Part shown: piece by piece, positions 14,581-23,610 of the stretch
How positions within the stretch are numbered: the stretch's first letter is position 1
How the letters are laid out: each line of letters starts with the position of its first letter
Assembly (NCBI RefSeq): GCF_001984175.1
Contig: NZ_MTQP01000067.1
Coordinates: 186,001-250,000, forward strand
Origin: Saccharothrix sp. ALI-22-I
GTDB taxonomy: Bacteria > Actinomycetota > Actinomycetes > Mycobacteriales > Pseudonocardiaceae
Direction: 5' to 3'
Length of the DNA stretch: 64,000 bases
Notes under the pieces: model-generated
Seen by the model: the letters and a program-made list of their open reading frames with translations, nothing else
Told to the model about the DNA's origin: nothing
The model's database searches: none
Program-made: the position numbers and the translations under genes

Positions 14581-16122
14581 ATGCGAGTAAGACTCGCCTC
14601 AGCCGTATCCGCTGCCCTGCTCGCCGCCGCGTTACCGACGTACGCGCAGGCCGAGCCGGAGCCACGGCTGAACCACACCATCACGGCCCAGACCATCACC
14701 TGGTCGGCATGCGCCGACATCCCGTACCCCGACCTGGAGTGCGGCACGTTCCAGGCGCCGTTCGACTGGCGCAAGCCGGACGACGGCCGCACCGTCACCA
14801 TCGCGGTGAGCCGGCTCAAGTCGAAGGACGGCGTGGCCAAGAAGGGCTCCGCGCTGACCAACCCGGGCGGGCCGGGCGGTCCCGGCCGGACGTTGCCGCT
14901 GATCTACACCGGTCGCGCCAAGCTGGTCGACACCATGGAGATCATCGGCATCGACCCGCGCGGCACGGGCGCGAGCACGAACGTCACCTGCGGCGGGTTC
15001 TACTGGTCCTCCATCACCGACCCGCGCGACCGCAGTCGGGCCAACACCGAACTGCTCTACGACGCCGCCGAGCTCCAGGCCACCGCCTGCCAGACCCGCT
15101 CCGGCGAGCTCGGTCGCGTGGTGAACACCGAGCAGACCGTCCGCGACCTGGACCTGCTGCGCGGGCTGCTGGGCCGGGAGAAGATCAGCTGGATCGGCTA
15201 CTCGGGCGGCTCCTGGATGGGGGCCTACTACGCCACCTACTTCCCGAACCGGGTGGACAAGTTCGTGCTCGACTCGAACACCGACTTCACCAGCACGTTC
15301 CAGGACATCTTCGACAACTTCGGCTACGGCTTCGAACGCCGGTTCCGCACCGACTTCCTGCCGTGGGCGGCCAAGTACGACAGCGTCTACCACCTGGGCA
15401 CGACCGGTGAGCAGGTCCGGCAGGTCTACGAGACGACCCGCGCCAAGTTGGCTGCCAACCCGCTGACGCTGCCGGACGGGAGCGTGGTCGACGGCGTCCG
15501 CCTGGACTTCGTGCTGATCCAGGCGCAGTACAGCAAGCTGCTGTTCCAGGACGCGGCGGACTCGCTCGCCTGGCTCACCCAGGCGGTGGACTCCGGCGTC
15601 ACGGCACTGGCGCAGCCACCGCAAGCCCTGACCCAGTACCCGGACGCGCAGAGCGCCACGCTGTACGCCGTCACGTGCAACGACACGAAGTTCAAGCACA
15701 ACCGCGCCACGCTGGCCGCCGAGGCGGAACGGCTGGGCCGGCAGTACCCGCTGGTCGGCTACTACCAGACCCTCGCGCCGTGCGCGTTCTGGAACCGGCC
15801 GCCGCTGGAGCTGAAGAAGCCGACCGGCAAGGGCGTGCCGCCGATCCTCATGGTCCAGTCGGTGCGCGACCCGGCCACGCCGCTGGAAGGCGCCCAGCGC
15901 GCCCACCGCAACTTCGAGGGCTCACGGCTGCTCACCGTGAACGACGAGGGCGACCACGGCGTCTACGGCTTCGGCAACCCGTGCGTGGACGACATCGTGG
16001 AAGCGTTCATCGTGGACGGGAAGGTACCGCCGCGTGACCTGACCTGCCCGGGTATGCCACTACCGGACCCGACCGCGCCCGCCGCCGCGACCACTCCGAT
16101 GCTGGTCGGTTGGCCGCTGTAA
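14581..16122 (+). CDS. Secreted alpha/beta hydrolase, tripeptidyl-aminopeptidase-like
   Basis: 513 residues from ATG 14581, preceded by a strong GGAGGGGG. A signal peptide is clear (RVRLASAVSAALLAAALP, then cleavage near AQAEP). The oxyanion-loop block LTNPGGPGGPGRTLP, IDPRGTGAST, nucleophile elbow GYSGGSWMGAYYATYFP (Ser in GxSGG), the acid Asp in VQSVRDPATPLEGA and the His in DEGDHGVYG define the SlpD/SlpE-like secreted peptidase group (S33 type). A C-terminal TAP-like domain follows with CAFWNRPPLE. It is predicted to trim N-terminal tri/dipeptides outside the cell. Confidence 0.9.
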   Translation: MRVRLASAVSAALLAAALPTYAQAEPEPRLNHTITAQTITWSACADIPYPDLECGTFQAPFDWRKPDDGRTVTIAVSRLKSKDGVAKKGSALTNPGGPGGPGRTLPLIYTGRAKLVDTMEIIGIDPRGTGASTNVTCGGFYWSSITDPRDRSRANTELLYDAAELQATACQTRSGELGRVVNTEQTVRDLDLLRGLLGREKISWIGYSGGSWMGAYYATYFPNRVDKFVLDSNTDFTSTFQDIFDNFGYGFERRFRTDFLPWAAKYDSVYHLGTTGEQVRQVYETTRAKLAANPLTLPDGSVVDGVRLDFVLIQAQYSKLLFQDAADSLAWLTQAVDSGVTALAQPPQALTQYPDAQSATLYAVTCNDTKFKHNRATLAAEAERLGRQYPLVGYYQTLAPCAFWNRPPLELKKPTGKGVPPILMVQSVRDPATPLEGAQRAHRNFEGSRLLTVNDEGDHGVYGFGNPCVDDIVEAFIVDGKVPPRDLTCPGMPLPDPTAPAAATTPMLVGWPL

Positions 16123-16126
16123 CGGG

Positions 16127-16780
16127 CTAGATCCCGGACCCACCGTTCTGCCGCCTGCGGGCGGCGTAGACACCGGCCTCGGTCCGCCGGTCGAAACCCA
16201 GCTTGTGCAGCAGCGAGGAGACGTAGTTCTTGACCGTCTTCTCGGCCAGGTACAGCCGGTTCGCGATCTGCCGGTTGGTCAGGCCCTCGGCGATCAGGTC
16301 GAGGATCCGCCGCTCCTGCGGGCTCAACGCCGCGTAGCGCGGGTCCTCGACCGGTCCGCCGCGCAGCCGTTGCAGCACGGTCGCGGTGACGCCGGAGTGC
16401 AGCAGCGACCCGCCCGCGGCCAGCGTGCGGATCGCGGACACCAGGTCGTTGCCGGAGACCTGCTTGAGCATGTACCCGGCCGCGCCCGCCATGATCGCGC
16501 CGAACAGCGCCTCGTCGTCCGAGTACGAGGTCAGCATCAGGCACGCGGGCGGCGGCTGGACCGTCGAACGGATCTCCCGGCACACCGTGACGCCGTCGCC
16601 GTCCGGCAGCCGCACGTCGATGACGGCCACGTCGGGCCGGTGGAACGCGGCGGCGGACACGGCCGCGACCGCGCTCTCCGCCTCACCGACCACGTCGATG
16701 TCGGACTCCACCGCCAGCAGCTGTTGCAGACCACGCCGCACGATCTCGTGGTCGTCGACGAGCAACACCGAAATGGACAT
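16127..16780 (-). CDS. NarL/LuxR-type response regulator (DevR-like)
   Basis: 217 residues. The receiver domain (SISVLLVDDHEIVRRGLQQL; phospho-Asp in VAVIDVRLPDGDG; KQVSGNDLVSAIRTL carrying the switch Lys) is joined to a LuxR-type helix-turn-helix (LSPQERRILDLIAEGLTNRQ, IANRLYLAEKTVKNYVSSLL, HKLGFDRRTEAGVYAARR). The layout and the C-terminal block resemble mycobacterial DevR/DosR. It lies 21 bases after the histidine kinase gene on the same strand and is its evident partner. Confidence 0.93.
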   Translation of the reverse strand: MSISVLLVDDHEIVRRGLQQLLAVESDIDVVGEAESAVAAVSAAAFHRPDVAVIDVRLPDGDGVTVCREIRSTVQPPPACLMLTSYSDDEALFGAIMAGAAGYMLKQVSGNDLVSAIRTLAAGGSLLHSGVTATVLQRLRGGPVEDPRYAALSPQERRILDLIAEGLTNRQIANRLYLAEKTVKNYVSSLLHKLGFDRRTEAGVYAARRRQNGGSGI

Positions 16781-16801
16781 GGCCCTCCCCTGCCTCTACG
16801 C

Positions 16802-18412
16802 CTACACCAACGGCACGCACCACGTCACGGTCACGCCCCGCCCCTCGGCCGAGTCGACCTCGCAAGAACCGTCCCACCTGGCGGCCCGCGCCGCCATGTT
16901 GACCAGCCCTCCGGTGTGCCTATCGCGCCGGGACGGCAGTCCGTCACCGTCGTCCCGCACAACCAGCCGAAGTTCCGTCGCCGCGCGGTCGACCGCGACC
17001 TCCACCTCGACTTTCTTCGCCGACGCGTGCCGGGCGGCATTGGCCAACGCCTCGCGCAACGTGGCCAACAGGTCCGGCCGCACGTGGTCGGGCACCACCG
17101 AGTCGACCGGCCCGTCCATGGCGAACGCGGGCTCGAAGCCGAGCAGCCGGGACGACTCCTGCACGACCTTCATCAGCTGCGTGCGCAGGTCGGCCGCGCC
17201 GGCGGGCGGCTCCTGCAACGAGAAGATGGTGCGCCGGATCTCCCGGATGGTCTGGTCGACCTCGGTGACGAAATCCGCCAGCCGCTGCGCCACCACCGGC
17301 TGCTCCACCAGCCCGTTCATGCTCTGCAACCCCAGGCCCAGGCCGAACAGCCGCTGCACGACCAGGTCGTGCAGGTCGCGGGCGATCCGGTCGCGGTCCT
17401 CCAGCACTGCCAGCCGCCGCCCCGCGCCGGTGGCCCGGGTGAACTCCAGGATCAGCGCGGCCTGCCGGGCGAACGACTCGACCAACGCCACGTCCGACGC
17501 GTCGAACGCCCGCTGCTCACGGGCCCGCGCGACCATCAGCACACCCAGCACCCGATCGCCCGCGGCCAGCGGCACAACGACCACCGGGCCGATCCGGTCG
17601 GTGTGGCCGGGCAGCCCGTCGAGCACTTTGGCCTTGCCGGTGTCGAACACCTCCTGGGCCGCACCGCCCTCGCGGGACACGCTGAACCCGCGCAGCTCGC
17701 CGTCCATCACCCGAACGGCCAGCTGACCCTGCACATCGGGCAACGCCAGCAGCGCGCTCACGCCGTCCGCGGCCAGGCGGGCGCGCACCGCGACCAAGCG
17801 CAGCGCGTCCCGGTCCGGGGTGCCGGTGAGCAGCGCGTTCGTCACCTCGTTGGACGCGCGCAGCCACACCTCGCGCTGCCGCGACTGCTCGTAGAGCCGG
17901 GCGTTCTCGATCGCGATACCCGCCGCCGCGGCCACCGCCACCACGATCTCCTGGTCGGCGAGGGTGAAATCGGCGCCGCCCTCCTTGTCGGTCAGGTAGA
18001 GGTTGCCGAACACCTCGCCCCGCACGTGCACCGGCACGCCCAGGAAACCGGGCGCGGTCGGGTCGAACGTGGTCCCCTCGAAGTCGGTGTGGTGGTGGCC
18101 GTCGCCGAAGGTGAACTCCAGCAGCTGCCGGTTCGGCCCGACCACGGCCAGCGCGCCGTAACGGGCGCCGACCAGGCTGCACGAGGACTCCACGATGCGG
18201 CGCAGCACGTCCGGCAGCGACAAATCGCTCGCCAACGACACGACCGCGGCCAGCAGCCGGTGCAGCCGCTCCTGCGAGACGATCACCTCGGCGGTCCGGT
18301 CGGTGAGCTCGCGCACCAGGCCGTCCAGCCGCACCGCGGCGTTCGCATCCGGGGATCCAGCCACCCGAGACCACCCTCCGGGTCGGAGGTATCCGAGGTT
18401 AACGTCTTCCAC
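16802..18412 (-). CDS. Two-GAF sensor histidine kinase (DevS-like)
   Basis: 536 residues from GTG 18412. After a helical lead (HRLLAAVVSLASDL), GAF-A (about 60-175) contains FLGVPVHVRGEVFGNLYLTD and AAAGIAIENARLYEQSRQRE, almost as in DevS/DosT. GAF-B (about 190-330) follows. The HisKA_3 box DRDRIARDLHDLVVQRLFGL supplies the phospho-His, and REALANAARHASA plus DDGDGLP form the HATPase domain. The stretch of GAF-A before FLGVPV is much shorter than in DevS, and the segment carrying the heme-ligand His there is not evident, so canonical heme sensing is doubtful. Its start overlaps the upstream gene's stop by one base (TAGTG). Confidence 0.9.
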   Translation of the reverse strand: MEDVNLGYLRPGGWSRVAGSPDANAAVRLDGLVRELTDRTAEVIVSQERLHRLLAAVVSLASDLSLPDVLRRIVESSCSLVGARYGALAVVGPNRQLLEFTFGDGHHHTDFEGTTFDPTAPGFLGVPVHVRGEVFGNLYLTDKEGGADFTLADQEIVVAVAAAAGIAIENARLYEQSRQREVWLRASNEVTNALLTGTPDRDALRLVAVRARLAADGVSALLALPDVQGQLAVRVMDGELRGFSVSREGGAAQEVFDTGKAKVLDGLPGHTDRIGPVVVVPLAAGDRVLGVLMVARAREQRAFDASDVALVESFARQAALILEFTRATGAGRRLAVLEDRDRIARDLHDLVVQRLFGLGLGLQSMNGLVEQPVVAQRLADFVTEVDQTIREIRRTIFSLQEPPAGAADLRTQLMKVVQESSRLLGFEPAFAMDGPVDSVVPDHVRPDLLATLREALANAARHASAKKVEVEVAVDRAATELRLVVRDDGDGLPSRRDRHTGGLVNMAARAARWDGSCEVDSAEGRGVTVTWCVPLV

Positions 18413-18810
18413 TACGGGATGCGACGGCCGGACAGGACCTCTAGATCGACGATCAGGTAGCGATCGCGCCCGCCGTACCCGCGCGAGGCCAGCGGCAACT
18501 GACGCAGCCGTTGCAGCTGCCTCTCCTCCTCGACCTCGGTGACGTGCCCGACCGCCATCACGGTCCAGCCTCGGGACAGGTCGGGCGCGACGTCGTCGAT
18601 CTGGAACGCGACGATCGTGTCCCGGGCGACGAGGGTCGCGCTGCCCTCGGGCACGCGCAGCACGACGCGCTCACCGTCGAGCACGAACACGACAGGGTGC
18701 ACCACCGGCAGTGCCCGGTCCGTGTAGACCAGCCGACCGATGGCAGCCGTGCCGAGCAGCTTCAGACATTCCTCGCGAGAGAGGACCTGAAGCCCAGCGG
18801 AGTCGTACAT
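18412..18810 (-). CDS. Pyridoxamine-5'-phosphate-oxidase-fold flavoprotein-like protein
   Basis: 132 residues. Split-barrel pattern: LSREECLKLLGTAAIGRLVY, then LPVVHPVVFVLDGERVVLRV and VAFQIDDVAPDLSRGWTVMA, ending DLEVLSGRRI. This is the FMN/F420 split-barrel group often co-regulated with DosR-type systems in actinobacteria. It is the first gene of a three-gene operon with the kinase and response regulator, with an AAAGGGG ribosome site before ATG 18810. It may reduce or bind a cofactor, or act as a heme/flavin accessory to the signalling pair. Confidence 0.85.
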   Translation of the reverse strand: MYDSAGLQVLSREECLKLLGTAAIGRLVYTDRALPVVHPVVFVLDGERVVLRVPEGSATLVARDTIVAFQIDDVAPDLSRGWTVMAVGHVTEVEEERQLQRLRQLPLASRGYGGRDRYLIVDLEVLSGRRIP

Positions 18811-18921
18811 CGTGCCCCTTTGTCCCCCAGTCGCTGGCTAAAACGTTCGGCTCTGTGATCGCTCTTGCCTAGAGTCGGAAGTCCCGGCTTCGCCGACCCA
18901 CCCGGACGGGGGATTTTCAAC

Positions 18922-19761
18922 ATGGCCGCGCTTGATGTCCACGCCTTCCTCCGCCGCCTCGGCCTGACCAGCGCCGAACGCCCCAGCACCGAGGCGTTGA
19001 CCCGCTTGCACCAAGCGTTCGTGGAGCGCGTGCCATACGAGACGGTCGAAATCCAACTAGGCCGGATGACCTCGCTGGACCCGCACGACTCGGTGGCACG
19101 CGTGCTGGCCGGCCGCGGCGGCTACTGCTTCCACCTCAACGCCGCCTTCGCCGAACTGCTGCACGCCCTCGGCTACCACGTGACCAGACACCCCGGCGGC
19201 GTCCAGATGACGGAGGACGACACCCCGGGCATCACCCGCAACCACCTGGTCCTCACCGTGCGCGACCTACCGGACTCCGATGACGCCTGGTTGGTGGACG
19301 CCGGTCTAGGCGACGGCCTGCACTCGCCACTACCACTGCGTGAGGGCACCTACCAACAGGGCCCGTTCACCTTCGGTCTGCGCCCGTCGGTGGTAGCGCC
19401 AGGCGGTTGGCGCCTGACGCACGACGTCCGAGGCAGCTTCCTGGCCATGGACTTCGCACCGCAGTCGGTCACCCTGGACCACTTCGCCGACCGACACGTG
19501 GACCTCTCCACGTCACCGGAGTCAGGCTTCGTACGCACGTTCGGCGCACTACGCGCGGACGGCAAGGGCTGGGACGTCCTACGCGCCCTGACCCTGTCCC
19601 GCATCGAAGAGACAACCACCAAAACCCTGCTGGACGACCCGTCCGACTGGTTCGCCGCCCTAGCCGACGTCTACGGCCTAGTGCTCCCACCCGAAGACCG
19701 CGACCACCTGTGGCGCAAGGCGGTCTCCCAACACGAGGCACACCTGGCAACGACGCCCTAA
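18922..19761 (+). CDS. nat: Arylamine N-acetyltransferase
   Basis: 279 residues from ATG 18922, preceded by ACGGGGGA. The catalytic triad of the family is visible: Cys in GRGGYCFHLNAAF, His in RNHLVLTV, and Asp in WLVDAGLGDGLHSPL. The N-terminal opening FLRRLGL and the paired block HQAFVERVPYETVEIQLGR are also typical. NATs move an acetyl group from acetyl-CoA to arylamines or arylhydrazines; in actinomycetes relatives also act in amide-bond formation of secondary metabolites. The gene stands alone and overlaps the convergent membrane-protein gene by 4 bases. Confidence 0.93.
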   Translation: MAALDVHAFLRRLGLTSAERPSTEALTRLHQAFVERVPYETVEIQLGRMTSLDPHDSVARVLAGRGGYCFHLNAAFAELLHALGYHVTRHPGGVQMTEDDTPGITRNHLVLTVRDLPDSDDAWLVDAGLGDGLHSPLPLREGTYQQGPFTFGLRPSVVAPGGWRLTHDVRGSFLAMDFAPQSVTLDHFADRHVDLSTSPESGFVRTFGALRADGKGWDVLRALTLSRIEETTTKTLLDDPSDWFAALADVYGLVLPPEDRDHLWRKAVSQHEAHLATTP

Positions 19762-20267
19762 CCACCGCTGAAGTGCGGCACGAACCCCCGGTAGAGCTGC
19801 GGAGCAAACCGCCGCAACCCCAGGTCCAACAACTCGCCCCCGCTGTCGTCGACCAACTGAATCCAGTGACCGTGCACGGTGGACGGCACGCTCTGATAGG
19901 TCGCCGCAAAGGCCTGCGGGTCCACCGGAACCAAATGCACCCACAGCGACCGCTTGTCCCCACCGCTAACCGCCAGCGCCACCGCAGCCAACTCGTACCA
20001 CGGCACCGCCCAAGACCCGCCCTTCTCCTCCCAACGCAACCCCTCCTGTTCCACGATGAGCCGCCGCACCCGAGCCCGCCGCCGCCAGACACCACCACCG
20101 ACCAGCCCACCGAGCGCCACCAGCGGCCCAACGACCATCGCCGCCACATGACCATCGGCGTAGGACAGGAACATCAGCAAGGCACCAAAAAGGGTGAGCC
20201 CGAGCTGAATCGCCAACGCTGCCCGTCGCTCAGCCCGGTTGCCGAACGGAATCTCAATCGCGTTCAC
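19758..20267 (-). CDS. Membrane-anchored protein, paralogue of the next gene
   Basis: 169 residues from GTG/ATG region ending at 20267. Two transmembrane helices near the N-terminus (LAIQLGLTLFGALLMFLSYA; VVGPLVALGGLVGGGVWRR) precede a PH-like cytosolic domain (LIVEQEGLRWEEKGGSWAVP, then WYELAAVALAVSG). The ending LRRFAPQLYRG is shared with its upstream neighbour, so the two are tandem paralogues. The coding regions overlap by 4 bases (ATGA). Function unknown. Confidence 0.75.
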   Translation of the reverse strand: MNAIEIPFGNRAERRAALAIQLGLTLFGALLMFLSYADGHVAAMVVGPLVALGGLVGGGVWRRRARVRRLIVEQEGLRWEEKGGSWAVPWYELAAVALAVSGGDKRSLWVHLVPVDPQAFAATYQSVPSTVHGHWIQLVDDSGGELLDLGLRRFAPQLYRGFVPHFSGG

Positions 20268-20860
20268 GACAACCCGACCGTGAAGCCCTCGTCCTGCACC
20301 CCTCGGTACAGCTGCGGCGCGAACGCCATCACCGCCCGCTCGACCACCGGAATCAACGCCGCCGCGTCACCCAGCGGAAGCCGGTAGGCGCCGTCCTCCC
20401 GGACCAGGTGCGCCATGTCAGCGTGCCGCGCCCGAAACGCCTGCTGATCGGCAGGCAGCAGATCGAGCCGAACCATCGTCCGGCGCACGATCGCATCAGC
20501 CGGGTTCACAACCCGTTCCCGCGTCCGCGAGATCCGCACCGCACCCAACTCCTGCCACGCCACCGCCCAAGGCGCACCAGCCGGGTCGTCCCACCGCACC
20601 CCAGGACCCTCGAACACGAGCTTCCGAGGCCGAGAAATCCTCTTCCAGTTCACCACCGCGCCCACCGCGATACCGGTGAGCCCCAACCCGATGACCAGCG
20701 CGATCGTCCCGCCGACACCCTCGCCATCGGAATACGCGCTCACCGCCCCCACCAGCGCCAACACACCCAGCACGCCCGACACCACACCACCGATGACCAC
20801 CCGACGCGTATCCCGCGTCCCGATGTCCACCACCACCGGCGCCATACCCCCTGGCATCAC
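20264..20860 (-). CDS. Membrane-anchored protein with PH-like domain
   Basis: 198 residues. Two N-terminal helices (VVIGGVVSGVLGVLALVGAV; GTIALVIGLGLTGIAVGAVV) are followed by a soluble domain with VFEGPGVRWDDPAGAPWAVA, WQELGAVRISRTRERVV and DLLPADQQAFRARHADM, ending MAFAPQLYRG. Size, layout and the FAPQLYRG tail match the downstream gene. It overlaps the meaB gene by 4 bases, making a chain meaB - this gene - its paralogue, though no functional link to MeaB is known. Confidence 0.75.
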   Translation of the reverse strand: MMPGGMAPVVVDIGTRDTRRVVIGGVVSGVLGVLALVGAVSAYSDGEGVGGTIALVIGLGLTGIAVGAVVNWKRISRPRKLVFEGPGVRWDDPAGAPWAVAWQELGAVRISRTRERVVNPADAIVRRTMVRLDLLPADQQAFRARHADMAHLVREDGAYRLPLGDAAALIPVVERAVMAFAPQLYRGVQDEGFTVGLS

Positions 20861-21822
20861 GCGCTCACCCCCTCGACCAGTCGATCAGCCGCAGCGTAGG
20901 GGTCCAGCTCCCCCGCCACGACCCGTTTGGCCAGCGTTTCGAGCGCCGACGCACCACCCAATCCGCCGATCCGGGACCGCAGCCGCTCCAACGCGATGGC
21001 CTCGATCTCGCCCGCAGCCCTAGTCGCACGCCGTCGTTCCAGCTCACCGCGTTCCACCAGCCACGCATGGTGCGCGTCGATGGCGTCCACAACCCCGTCC
21101 AGCCCTTCAGACCGCGACGCGACCGTCTTGACCACAGGAGGCCGCCACACACCCCCCTCCCGGTCCCGCCGCCCCATGGAGATCATGTGCTTGAGCTCCC
21201 GCGCCGTCCGGTCGGCACCCTCACGGTCCGCCTTGTTCACCACGAACACGTCCGCGATCTCCAGGATGCCCGCCTTGGCGGCCTGTATCCCGTCACCCAT
21301 CCCAGGCGCGAGCAGCACCACCGTCGTGTCGGCCAGCGACACCACCTCGACCTCGGACTGCCCCACCCCGACCGTCTCGACCAACACCACGTCACAACCC
21401 GCCGCATCGAGCACACGCAGTGCCTGCGGCGTAGCCCAAGACAACCCACCCAAGTGACCACGCGTAGCCATGGACCGGATGAACACACCGGGATCGGTGG
21501 CGTGCTCCCCCATCCGCACCCGATCACCAAGCAGAGCCCCGCCGGAAAACGGTGACGACGGGTCCACCGCCAGCACACCGACCCGTTTCCCACGCGCGCG
21601 ATAAGCCCCAACCAGCGCAGACGTGGACGTGGACTTCCCCACCCCCGGCGCCCCCGTCAACCCGATGACCTGGGCGTTCCCACAAAACGGCGCCAACGCG
21701 CCCGCCACCTCCCGCAACTGCGGGCTGGCGTCCTCCACCAACGAAATCAGCCGGCCGACCGCGCGCGGTTGTCCCTCACGCGCGCGGTCGACCAGCTCTG
21801 CTACATCAACAGTGCGAACCAC
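20857..21822 (-). CDS. meaB: MeaB-type GTPase, methylmalonyl-CoA mutase chaperone
   Basis: 321 residues from GTG 21822. G-domain motifs are complete: Walker A GLTGAPGVGKSTSTSALV, switch regions with DPSSPFSGGALLGDRVRM, VLVETVGVGQSEVEV (DxxG equivalent), and VVNKADREGADRTARELKH (NKxD). A C-terminal dimerisation arm with the ELERRRATRA-type helix follows. MeaB loads adenosylcobalamin into methylmalonyl-CoA mutase and protects it. The mutase genes are not in the window, but the thiolase (4-base gap) and the epimerase nearby belong to the same C4/propionate metabolism. Confidence 0.95.
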   Translation of the reverse strand: MVRTVDVAELVDRAREGQPRAVGRLISLVEDASPQLREVAGALAPFCGNAQVIGLTGAPGVGKSTSTSALVGAYRARGKRVGVLAVDPSSPFSGGALLGDRVRMGEHATDPGVFIRSMATRGHLGGLSWATPQALRVLDAAGCDVVLVETVGVGQSEVEVVSLADTTVVLLAPGMGDGIQAAKAGILEIADVFVVNKADREGADRTARELKHMISMGRRDREGGVWRPPVVKTVASRSEGLDGVVDAIDAHHAWLVERGELERRRATRAAGEIEAIALERLRSRIGGLGGASALETLAKRVVAGELDPYAAADRLVEGVSA

Positions 21823-21826
21823 ACCG

Positions 21827-23014
21827 CTAGACCTTAGGGACGCGCACGATCAGCGCATCGCCCTGACCACCACCGCCACACAGGGCAGCCGCGCCCACTC
21901 CACCACCACGGCGCTTCAACTCCAACGCCAGATGCAGCGCGATACGAGCACCCGACATGCCGATCGGGTGCCCCAAAGCAATCGCCCCGCCGTTGACGTT
22001 GACCTTGTCCTCGGAGATCCCCAGTTCACGCGTAGAAACCACACCGACAGCCGCGAACGCCTCGTTGATCTCGACCAAATCCAGCTCAGCCGGGTCGATG
22101 CCCTCCTTCGCGCACGCCGCCTTGATCGCGTTCGCGGGCTGCTCATGCAGGCTGGCGTCCGGACCGGCCACCACCCCGTGCGCGCCGATCTCCGCGAGCC
22201 AGGTCAGCCCCAACTCCTCGGCCTTGGCCTTGCTCATCACCACCACAGCCGCCGCGCCGTCAGAAATCTGCGACGCCGAGCCCGCCGTGATCGTGCCGTC
22301 GGAAGCGAACGCCGGTCGCAGCTTGGCCAGCGTCTCCACCGTGGTGTCGCCGCGCACACCCTCGTCAGTGCTGAACAGCACCGGGTCGCCCTTGCGCTGC
22401 GGAATCGAAACCGGAGCGATCTCCTCGGCGAACACACCATCGTCCGCAGCCTTGGCGGCCAACTGGTGCGAACGAGCCGAGAACGCGTCCTGCTCCTCCC
22501 GCGTCAGGCCGTACCGGGCGTTGAACTTCTCCGTCGACGACCCCATCGCGACCTGGTCGAACGCGCAGAACAGCCCGTCGTAGGCCATGTGGTCGATCAT
22601 CGACACGTCGCCGTACTTGAACCCGCCGCGCGACTTCGGCAGCAGGTGCGGCGCCTGGGTCATGGACTCCTGACCACCCGCCACCACGATGTCGAACTCA
22701 CCCGCCCGGATGAGCTGGTCGGCCAACGCGATGGCGTCGATACCCGACAGGCACACCTTGTTGATCGTCAACGCGGGCACGGTCATCGGGATGCCCGCGT
22801 TCACCGCGGCCTGGCGCGCCGGGATCTGGCCCGCGCCCGCGGTCAGCACCTGGCCCATGATCACGTACTGCACCTGCTCGGGCGCGACACCGGCCCGTTC
22901 GAGGGCCGCCTTGATCGCGACGCCGCCGAGCTGGGCGCCGGAGAAGTCCTTCAACGATCCGAGCAGTCGCCCCATCGGGGTTCGGGCCCCGGCGACGATG
23001 ACGGAACCGGACAC
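21827..23014 (-). CDS. Acetyl-CoA acetyltransferase (thiolase)
   Basis: 395 residues. GTG 23014 is favoured because GGAGG lies 5 bases upstream and the family opening SGSVIVAGARTPMGRLLG follows at once; GTG 23026 is the alternative. The nucleophilic Cys is in NKVCLSGIDAIALA, with GGQESMTQAPHLLP, NVNGGAIALGHPIGMSGAR (catalytic His) and the second Cys in ALCGGGGQGDAL. Biosynthetic thiolases condense two acetyl-CoA to acetoacetyl-CoA, the entry to the ethylmalonyl-CoA route and to polyhydroxybutyrate. Followed by meaB. Confidence 0.93.
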   Translation of the reverse strand: MSGSVIVAGARTPMGRLLGSLKDFSGAQLGGVAIKAALERAGVAPEQVQYVIMGQVLTAGAGQIPARQAAVNAGIPMTVPALTINKVCLSGIDAIALADQLIRAGEFDIVVAGGQESMTQAPHLLPKSRGGFKYGDVSMIDHMAYDGLFCAFDQVAMGSSTEKFNARYGLTREEQDAFSARSHQLAAKAADDGVFAEEIAPVSIPQRKGDPVLFSTDEGVRGDTTVETLAKLRPAFASDGTITAGSASQISDGAAAVVVMSKAKAEELGLTWLAEIGAHGVVAGPDASLHEQPANAIKAACAKEGIDPAELDLVEINEAFAAVGVVSTRELGISEDKVNVNGGAIALGHPIGMSGARIALHLALELKRRGGGVGAAALCGGGGQGDALIVRVPKV

Positions 23015-23160
23015 AGCAGCCTCCACAGCGGGTGTAAGCGGTCGGTGTGAGCGTGTAAGCGGTTGTTAACACGCCACGATACCCACGGTTACCGTGGAGT
23101 AGCCGTGTGAGGCGTCGCACAGCGGGACCTGCACCGATTCGGTCACTACCCTTTGCTGCC

Positions 23161-23610
23161 ATGGAAGAACTCCGCGGGTTCGTCACCGCCATCGACCACG
23201 TCGGCATCGCCGTGCCCGACCTCGACGACGCGATCGCGTTCCACCGCGAGCACTTCGGCCTGGAAGTCGCGCACGAGGAGGTCAACGAGGAGCAGGGCGT
23301 CCGGGAGGCGATGCTGCGCGCGCCGGGCGACGACGGCACGGGCACCGCCGTGCAGCTCCTCGCGCCGCTGACGCCGGAATCGACCATCGCGAAGTTCATC
23401 GGCCGGTCCGGGCCGGGGCTCCAGCAACTGGCCTACCGGGTGTCCGATGTGGACGCCGCCGCCGAGGCGCTGCGCGCCAAGGGGTTGCGGATGCTGTACG
23501 AGCAGGCGCGGCGCGGAACGTCCGACAGCCGGGTCAACTTCGTACACCCGAAGGACGCGGGCGGCGTGCTGGTGGAGCTGGTGGAACCGGCCGCGTCACC
23601 TGCTCACTGA
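23161..23610 (+). CDS. mce: Methylmalonyl-CoA epimerase
   Basis: 149 residues from ATG 23161. A vicinal-oxygen-chelate fold is clear: first metal His in AIDHVGIAVPDLDDAIAFH, then GTAVQLLAPLTPESTIAKFI, second-half ligand in LQQLAYRVSDVDAAAEALRA, and the terminal Glu in GVLVELVEP. It interconverts (2R)- and (2S)-methylmalonyl-CoA ahead of the cobalamin mutase. It diverges from the thiolase-meaB operon and overlaps the convergent TetR gene by 7 bases. Confidence 0.93.
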   Translation: MEELRGFVTAIDHVGIAVPDLDDAIAFHREHFGLEVAHEEVNEEQGVREAMLRAPGDDGTGTAVQLLAPLTPESTIAKFIGRSGPGLQQLAYRVSDVDAAAEALRAKGLRMLYEQARRGTSDSRVNFVHPKDAGGVLVELVEPAASPAH

